A stretch of 64,000 nucleotides of DNA from Pseudopyrenochaeta lycopersici. Its lineage: Eukaryota > Ascomycota > Dothideomycetes > Pleosporales > Pseudopyrenochaetaceae. The notes under the pieces are model-generated. The model was not told the DNA's origin. It saw only the letters and a list, made by a program, of their open reading frames with translations, and searched no databases. The DNA is taken from the NCBI GenBank assembly GCA_003313425.1, contig NHZP01000050.1, positions 248,001-312,000 on the forward strand, read 5' to 3'. A program made the translations under genes and the position numbers. Positions 56,673 to 64,000 of this stretch are shown here, in pieces (the first letter of the stretch is position 1; each line of letters starts with the position of its first letter).

Positions 56673-58970
56673 CGGCTAGCAGCCCGCCACCTCTTAATCT
56701 CGCAGCGATCCAAGACGACGTGAGTATAGTACGGCGTGGGCTCTCGTTTCTCTCAGCAGCACGCCTGCAGGAGGGCGAGCAGTGGATGCTGCAGCAGCTG
56801 TCAACTACGCCAGCAGGCCAGCGCTTATATAAGCAGCAGAAGGGGGTAGCAAGCGAGCAGCAGGAGGACGCGCAGCAGCCAGTACAGTGGAACAGACGCA
56901 GGGTGCGGCAGCACCTACGCCAGATTAATCGCTTTCTTAACCTACTCTGCCTCGCGGTCCACATAACAGGCGGCCAGCCAGCGCGTAGGTCTGAGCTGCT
57001 CTTAGTTCGGTGGCGGAACGGGGTGCTTCAGGATCGCAACCTCTACGTAATTGATGGGCAGGTAACGCTAGTAACGCGCTACTATAAGACGCAGGCGCAG
57101 TGGGATCAGCCTAAGGTAGTAGCGCGCTTCCTGCTAGAGGCAGTAGGGCAGCTAATTGCGGCGTACCTGCTCTACGCACGGCCACTGCGGGCGATGCTGC
57201 TCAGCGGGCTGGGGAAGCAGGCGTCAGCGCACACGACTGACTATCTCTGGGCTAATAAGCAGGGCCCGTGGGAGACAGATTAATTAACGCGTGTGATAGC
57301 GGCTGAGTCAGCAGCCTGGCTGGGCACGCGGTTGACGACGCAGGACTACCGCCATACTGCTGTAGGGATTGGGAGGGAGGTAGTAGGCGAGCGGTTTGCT
57401 GCCAGCTATCGCGCAGAGCTAGCTTAAGGTAGGACAGCAGAGGAGGCAGAGGCAGGCAGCGAGGACGATGGTGAGGATCTGCTTGAGCTACAGAACGGGC
57501 GGACGACAGCGATTGGCATGGTAGCGTACGCTGTGTAGGCTGATCTGGTGCAGGGGCTTAGCGCGCGGTCAATTGACGTGTTCCGCACGCTGAGCTGTAC
57601 GTGGCACGCGTTTCTTGGCTTTGCAGAGGCAGGGGCAGGAGTAGGAGTAGGGGCAGGAGTAGGAGTAGGGGCAGGAGCAGGGGCAGAGAAAGAGAAGCAG
57701 CAGGAGAAGCAGGTATCAAAGCGGAAACAGGGGGGAGGCGTTACTGAGCAGGCGCAGGATAGTAGCGAGCACAGCTGCAGGCAGAAGAGGGTAAGGGTAG
57801 GTGAGGAGGGTACCGCGGCTGTAGCAGCAGTATCTGCTTAAGGCAAGGGCAATAAGGAGAGGAGAGGGCTCGAGGACGCTATTTGATAGGTGCTCTGTCT
57901 CTTAGCCAATTATCTAGTTAAGTATAAGTTAGCTACACAGGAAATTACACTACAGGCTGTTGTACGAGGGCTTAGTCCGCTGGTAGTAGTACTACTAATA
58001 GGCGGAGGTAAGACGCTACTCGCATTTGCTCCAGCAGTACTTGAGCAGCAGCAGGCAGAACAGAAGGCAGAGATAGGTAGTATTATAATCTTTGTCGTAC
58101 TATATCGCGCACTAATCTAGGATATGCTTGTACGGCTTAGGTAGGCAGGTATTAAGGTAGCTGAGTGGAAGGCAGGGATTGAGGGCGACTATTAGAACCG
58201 CCGGACGCTAGCTACTATTATAGTAGTTAGCGCTGATTACGTAGGGAGTAGTAGCAGGCAGTTTCTCTCATACGCTAGCTTACTTGCACGGCAGGGAGTG
58301 CTACAGTAGGTAGTAGTTAATAAGTCGCATGTTATTATTACAGCAGACTCGTGGCGGACAAAGCTGCAGAGGCTAAAGGATCTTTAGCTACTGCCGTGCT
58401 AGTAAGTACTACTTACAGCTACGTTGCCGCCGTCGCAGGAGAGGCAGCTACAGGAGGTAATATTAATACGCGGAGCAACAATTATCCGCGTAGAGACAAC
58501 GCAGCGACGTAGGACGCAGTACACAGTAGTTCGCTGCAGGCGTAAGGTAGAGCTACAGGAGACAGCTGTAGAGCTCGCGCGCAGGCTGATAGACGAGGCA
58601 AGGTTACTTAGTAGCGCGCAGGTAGCAGAGGTAGCAGTAGGACGAGAGGTAGCAAGAGCGAAAGGGGTCGTGTACTGTCGCAGTAAGGTGCTGTGTGAGC
58701 AGCTAGCAAGGCGGCTAGGCTGCGTAGCGTACCACGCAGGCATGCCTGAGCGCGCAGAGGTGCTAGAGAGGTGGAGGTAGTTAGAAGGGCTAATTACGTG
58801 CACGTCAGCGCTTAGAGTAGGAGTAGATATCGCGCAGGTGCTCTTCACGCTGCATGTAGAGAGGCCGTAGGGGATAGTTGATTTCGTGTAGGAGAGCGGG
58901 CGAGCGCGAGGGGCAGGCAAGGCAGTGATTCTAGTCGTGCAAGGACAGCAGTGGCAGAAGGCTAAGGTAG

Positions 58971-59035
58971 AGGCAGAGGCAGAGGCAGAGGCAGAGGCAG
59001 AGGCAGAGGCAGAGGCAGAGGCAGAGGCTGAGGCT
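58971..59035. repeat. (GGCAGA)n hexanucleotide array
   Basis: About ten copies of a 6-bp unit giving Glu-Ala repeats in the helicase frame, just after motif VI. Confidence 0.9.
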
Positions 59036-59479
59036 GAGGAGCAGCAACTGATGAACGATAGCGACGTGATGGACGCGTTTATCAGCACAGTAGGCTGTCA
59101 AAGAGCAGTAATAAGTTAGTATATAGACGGCAGGCGATTATCTTGCAGACAGCTACAGGCAAGAGCAGATACAGGAGTAGGCGGCGCAGCAGACAGGGCA
59201 GCAGAAGGCGCAGAGATAGCGTTCTGCGATAACTGTGAGGAGCAGGAGTATGGAGGGCAGAAACAGTGGCGGGACGAGGAGCAGGTACAGGCGAGGCAGG
59301 AGCAGGTAGTACGGGCGAAGCTCGATGAGCTATCGCAGACGACGTGTCCATACTGCTAGGGTATGTTGCATGAAGTATTCAGGAGGGAGGAGGGCAAGGT
59401 GGCAGTACAGCAGGAGGAAGAGGAGGAGGAGTATGAGGCAGGGCAGCAAGAGGAGGAAGAGGCGGAGCAACAGACTAAG

Positions 59480-59700
59480 CTGCAGACTGAGCAGCAGGCC
59501 GAGCAGGCCGAGCAGCAAGCTGAGCAGCAGGCCGAGCAGCAGGCCAAGCAGCAGGCCAAGCAGCAGGCTGAGCAGCAAGCTGAGCAGCAGGCCGAGCAGC
59601 AGGCCAAGCAGCAGGCCAAGCAGCAGGCCGAGCAGCAAGCTGAGCAGCAGGCCGAGCAGCAGGCCAAGCAGCAGGCTGAGCAGCAGGCCGAGCAGGAGCT
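59480..59700. repeat. GAGCAGCAGGCC/AAGCAGCAGGCC tandem array
   Basis: A 12-bp unit repeated about eighteen times with G/A and C/T variants, encoding (Glu or Lys)-Gln-Gln-Ala. Confidence 0.9.
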
Positions 59701-60196
59701 CGAGCAGAGAGAGCGCGAGGCGGCAGTACATAGTCTGTGGCAGTGTCCGCGGCTTGGGCAGGAGGGGTTGCAGGATATAGAGGAGCTGCGGAGCAGGGTA
59801 AGGTATAAAAAGGAGGTTCAAACGTGCTGGAAGTGTGGGATAATGGAGTATCTCTGCGGCAGAACGCAGGGTAGTAAGCAGAGCAGCAAGCAGAGCAGCA
59901 AGCAGAGCAGCAAGCAGAGTAGTAGGCAGGCAGATTGCGCATGGCCGAACGTAGCGATAGCAGTACTATATGGGCTACAAGTAGCAGCAGAGGCAAAAGC
60001 AAAGCTAGAGGTAGGTAGAGGAATTCAAGATAGTAGGCTTTGGGAGGTAGGATATCGAGGGCAGGTAGATAGTAAGGAGGAGCTAGGTAGATGGATAGGA
60101 GAGGTATATCAAGATAGGCGGGTTTTTAAGCATATTACTAGTAAAGGAGTAGCTAGTATTATATATAGTATCTTAGAAGAGGAAAGAAAGAAATAG

Positions 60197-62360
60197 ATAT
60201 AATTTATATAGTATTTATAAAAGAATAGTTAACTAGTTTAAATAAGAAAAAAGAAGAAGAAAGTAAAGTAATTTAATATAAGATATTAGAAAGAGAGTAA
60301 ATAATAGATAGCTGTATTTAATAAGAAAAAGAAGAAAGAGAGTAAAGTAATTTAATATAAGATATTAGAAAGAAAGTTAAGAATCGCTAGCTACTTTAAA
60401 TAATATATAGAATAGCTATAATTAGGTTAATTTTTAGAAAAGTTAAGTTTATATATAAGTTTTAGTAGAAAATACTATATAAATAATAATAGTAAGAAGC
60501 TATTGTATATAAAACTATTCTAGAAATATAGTAGTATAACTTTTATAGTAGTATAATAAAAAGTTATTAAAATATAATAGTTAAAAGATAAAAAGAAAAG
60601 AAGAAGAAAAGTATTAGACTTAATAATTAATAATATTATAGTAAAGAATAGTTTTTAAAGTAAAGTAGATAAAATAGTCGTAAAGAAGAATATAGTAAGT
60701 AAAGTAGTAGTAGGTAAAGCAGGAGTAAGTAAAGTAGAAGATAAAATAGTAGTATATAAGATAGTAGAAAGTAAGGTAGTAGAAAGTAAGATAGTAGAAA
60801 ATAAGATAGTAAGTCAAAGTATAGCTAAAGTAGTACTAAGTAAAAGAGTAGATAATATAGTAGTAGGTAATATAGTAGATAAAGTAGTAGATAGGAAAGT
60901 AGTAGGTAAAGTAGTTAATAAGTAAGTAGGTAAAATAAAAGTAGATAAAGTAGTAGTAAAAGAAGTAAAAGTAAATAATAGGTTAGGAGTATTAATAGGA
61001 AAAAAGAAGAGAAAAGTAAAATAATTAAAATATAGTATAAGGACAAGTAAATAATAAGTAATTATAATTAAAAGAAAGAGGTTAAAAAGAGTAAAGTAAT
61101 AAAAGATAAGTTAAAAAGTGCAAAGTAATAAAATAGAGGTTAAAGAAGAATAGATAGTAAGTAAGTAGTATTACTTAGAAAAAAAAAAGATAGTATAATA
61201 ATATAAAAGAGTATAGTATATACAGTTATTATAAGTAATAGAGTAGATAGTATAGTAGAAGTAATATTATAAAAGTTTAGAATTTAAAAAGAATAAAATA
61301 GTAGGAATAGTTTTAAAGTTAATAAGAATAATTAAAGTAGGTAGTAAGTAGTTAAAGACTAAGTAGTAAATAGTTTTATAAAAAAAACAAAAGTAAAGTA
61401 ATATAATATAGTAGAGAAGAATAGTAAGTTATAAGTAATAGAGTAGGTAGTATAGTAGAAGTAGTAAAATTAAGATTTAGCATTTTAAGAAAATAGGACA
61501 GTAGAAATAGTTTTAAATTTATTAAGAAATATTATTTAAAGTTAGTATAAGTAGATAGTAGTACGTAAAAAGTAGTTTTATGTTATTAAGGTTAAAAAAA
61601 GGAAAGTAATAGAATATAGTATAAGAGTAGAAAGATAGTAGGTATATAGTTTATAGTTTTAGTTAGTTAAAAAAGAGATTAGTAATTTAATATAGTATAG
61701 AAGGAGATAGATAGTAGAGTTTTAGTTTGTAGTTTTATAGAGTTAAGAGTTAAGAAAACAAAGTAATAGTATAGAAGTAATGGTATAGAAGTAATAGTAT
61801 AGAAGTAATAGTATAGAAGTAATAGTATAGAAGTAATAGTATAGAAGTAGATAAATAGTAAGGTTTTCGTAAGTAGTATTATAGAGAAAAGAAAAAGAAG
61901 AGTACAGTAATTATATAAAGTATTAAGGGAGAAAAATAGTAGGGATTCGCTAACTAGTTTTATAGGAGTAAGAGTTAGGAGAGTAAAGTAATATAATATA
62001 GTATAGAGAGAGATAAATAGTAGGGATTTACTAACTAGTTTTATAGGAGTAAGAGTTAGGAGAGTAAAGTAATATAATATAGTATAGAGAGAGAAAGATA
62101 GTAGAGATTTGCTAACCGCTTTTATAGAGATAAGAAAGAGGAGAGCAAAGTAGTATAATAGAGTATAAAGAGAGAAAGATAATAAGTTTTCGCTAAGTAG
62201 TTATATAAGGTAAAGAGTTAGGAGAGTAAAGTAATATAATATAGTATAGAGAGAGTAAGGTAGTAGGGGTTCGGTAACTAGTTTTATAGGGTAAGGAAGG
62301 GGGGAGTAAAGTAATAAGGTATAGTATAAAGAGGGAAAGATAGCAGAGATTTGCTAACCC
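60197..62360. repeat. Decayed ~81-bp minisatellite, purine-rich
   Basis: No gene. The clear part spans about 61,856-62,360, where units beginning TAGTAGGG/TAGTAGAG recur at 61937, 62018, 62099, 62180, 62261 and 62341 (period 80-81). The unit core GAGTAAAGTAATATAATATA also appears at about 60,263 and 60,342 (79 apart) and repeatedly between, so the whole stretch is probably one decayed array. It is strongly strand-asymmetric: few C on the plus strand. Confidence 0.75.
61762..61848. repeat. 14-bp tandem repeat
   Basis: Six units of AGTAATAGTATAGA, one with T-G-G in place of T-A-G, nested in the larger minisatellite. Confidence 0.9.
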
Positions 62361-62895
62361 ATGGCGGTAACTGGAATCAGATCTAATTCCAGTTTTTTGT
62401 TAATGACCAGATATTTAAGGTTTGCGGGAGATTGTGTCACGTAGCCAGAGTCTAGTATACTTTAAACTACATTCCAGTTAGGTTCCCATTAGCTTATATA
62501 CCCTAAATTTAAGTATGTTAATTAGCGCATTAAGTTCTATGTTCCGTTTAATTTGCATCCCTATAACCTATGTAGTTAAGGTTATTAGGGTTGCGTGTTA
62601 AGGGTTAGGGTTAAGTTAGTAAGGCTATTAGTGCGCAGCAACACCGTTAGTGCGTAACAAACACTAGAAGATTAGTATCAGAGCAGGTTCTGATATAATA
62701 AGGAGCAATCATAAAAACAAATATATAACTCGCTACGCAGCAGAAAATAGGGGATAAGGAATATAAGTAATGTATAACCCGCAGTAAAGTATTATTAATA
62801 GCACGCAATTATTTTGCACCCGTTAAGCAGCTAGTAACCCGTTGCTGTCATCTATTTTAATTTAATCCCACTAGTGCAGTTTAAATACAGCGAGA
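62361..62895. other. Unassigned 535 bp between minisatellite and OrsD relic
   Basis: Contains a near-perfect inverted repeat (AACTGGAAT ... ATTCCAGTT, 62369-62394), a second one (TATCAGA...TCTGATA, 62676-62695) and TTAGGG-like words around 62,585-62,615. It could be the 5' flank of the OrsD-type gene. Confidence 0.4.
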
Positions 62896-64000
62896 ATGGC
62901 AGAGAGAAGCATAGCAGGCTAGTATTTTAAGCATTTAGTAGAGTATTCGTTAGCTATTTATAAGGAGTGCAGATATAGGGTTTTACCTAGCTAGATCAAG
63001 AGTTATTTGCAGCGTGTCCACCAGGTTAGTCGTAAGCAGGCCGAGTTGGTGGAGGAAGAGGTTAGCCGTTAGGCCAGTTTGATCCAGTATACTAGCGAAG
63101 TAGAGGTGCCCAGTGAAGTTGTTCAGCCCATTCGCCAGTTGCCAGTATACCTAGACAGGTTAGTGTGTAATGTAGGCTCCAGCTGTTGCCGCCGCGTGTT
63201 TCAAAGCGCAGAGACCATGAGGAAGCATTAGCAAAGGGCCCATACTTAGTTAGTAGCAGGGAAAGGAGGTTGTCTGAGTTGATTGGCGAAGAAGACAATA
63301 CAGACACGCAGCAAAGAGGGTTACAGGGCAGTTTATTGCCAGCGGTTATTGGTGCAAGGTCAGGGTTCGCAGTATTTCGAAGTGCGAGAACCAGCCTAGG
63401 GCCAGGAAGACAGCCTAGAACCCGTTCCCGTTAACGGCGAGGCGGCGTGGGCCCAGGTAGGCGAGGAGATGGCCAGGACGTGGGCTAACGTCGAGAAGCG
63501 GGCATAAAACACTATCCAAGAGGGTGAGAGGGATAAGGTGAATCCGTAGTTAGAGCGGACGCAGTGGTTGCCATATTTAGTAGGTATAGAGAGGCTTGAT
63601 TTATTAGCATGCACCGAAGAGCTAAATGCCGAACCTAACCCTAAGAAGGACAAGGAGCCGGAGCCTGTCAAGGCAGCGATTTAGGCAGCTATGGATAGGT
63701 TAGCGCGGTTCAGCTAGGCATCCGTAATTGAGCGGATTAGTGTGTTTATGCAGTTAGAGGCAATTTGGACGGAGAAGCACTAGACGCGGTTCTAGCTATT
63801 GCAGCCGTATATAGATAAGAAGGCGATCGTAGAGCACGCACGGCCGTAGAAGTAGATGTTAATGTTTTTTGCGCGGACACAGAAAGAGTATACATAGAAA
63901 AGCCCTAAGTACTGATTTACGCGCCGGCAGCGGGAGGCATAGGAGGCATTAGTTAAAGAAGCAGAGGGGGGTGTAGAAGCAGAAGAGGCGGAAGAGGGGA
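62896..64000 (+). pseudogene. OrsD/DUF3505-domain protein relic (start of a TLH-type gene), truncated by window end
   Basis: Reading from the ATG at 62896 through TAG/TAA codons gives a zinc-finger-like start (C-R-Y-R-V-L-P, L-Q-R-V-H-Q-V), then L-P-V-Y, a second Cys/His pair with S-A-E-T-M-R-K-H, Q-Y-F-E-V, and later G-E-A-A-W-A-Q-V-G-E-E-M-A, E-R-T-Q-W-L-P-Y-L and F-T-R-R-Q-R-E-A. This order is typical of long fungal DUF3505 proteins that begin telomere-linked helicase genes. Glutamine and tryptophan codons have become stops, as RIP makes. The gene runs off the window. Confidence 0.65.

Noticed and set aside
59330..60002. Several open frames (Leu-rich, Ala/Cys-rich, Arg/Ser-rich) across 59.3-60.0 kb
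   Set aside because: Shadows of the 12-bp array; only the Glu/Gln frame continues into the Cys-rich helicase C-terminus.
60620..60817. Tyr/Phe-rich minus-strand frame
   Set aside because: Produced by the purine-rich minisatellite; no coding character.
62670..62700. TAGTATCAGAGC resembling a tRNA-Met primer-binding site, suggesting an LTR element
   Set aside because: It is part of a local inverted repeat (TATCAGA...TCTGATA), no LTR pair is visible, and the following coding relic is OrsD-like, not gag.

Overview
The window is nuclear DNA from a filamentous ascomycete (Pezizomycotina-type). The evidence is short introns (about 47-85 nt) with GT...AG borders, typical fungal secondary-metabolism families, a TPR-CHAT protein, and transposons whose Gln/Trp codons have become TAG/TAA, as repeat-induced point mutation (RIP) produces. 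Gene models were built by hand by joining exons and checking phase; no search could be run, so family names rest on motifs and recall.

Layout. 1-18 kb: sparsely genic, with an intronless 769-aa repeat protein (-), a two-exon alpha/beta-hydrolase (-), a divergent pair made of a candidate gasdermin-like protein (-) and an 1113-aa TPR-CHAT protease (+), and a small secreted cysteine-containing protein (+). 19.2-33.4 kb: a compact terpenoid biosynthetic cluster with a SAT4/rhodopsin-like membrane protein (-), flavin monooxygenase (-), cytochrome P450 (-), bifunctional terpene cyclase/prenyltransferase (+), MFS exporter (+) and a second P450 (+). 35.0-37.4 kb: a ten-exon gene whose protein resembles the TULIP/P47 family. 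From about 38.0 kb the sequence becomes an AT-rich, stop-riddled transposon block: a complete Ty1/copia element with 123-bp LTRs and a 5-bp target duplication (38.4-43.8 kb), a pogo/Fot1-like DNA transposon with long terminal inverted repeats (45.9-47.7 kb), a Ty3/gypsy element on the minus strand (about 48.6-54.4 kb), and a decayed telomere-linked RecQ-helicase-like gene (54.5-60.2 kb) rich in CAG and GAGCAG repeats. A decayed ~81-bp minisatellite (60.2-62.36 kb) and the start of another OrsD/DUF3505-type coding relic (62.9 kb to the end) follow. An apparently intact, divergent V-ATPase proteolipid gene lies at 44.9-45.6 kb between two dead transposons.

How the parts work together. The terpene synthase would build a C20 or C25 prenyl diphosphate in its C-terminal domain and cyclise it in its N-terminal domain. 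The two P450s and the FMO would oxidise the hydrocarbon, and the MFS protein could export the product. The synthase and P450-A share a 456-bp divergent promoter. Independently, the gasdermin-like/CHAT pair shares a 543-bp divergent promoter and looks like a protease-activated regulated-cell-death module. The transposon/TLH block suggests a subtelomeric or similar RIP-affected compartment beside the accessory gene region.
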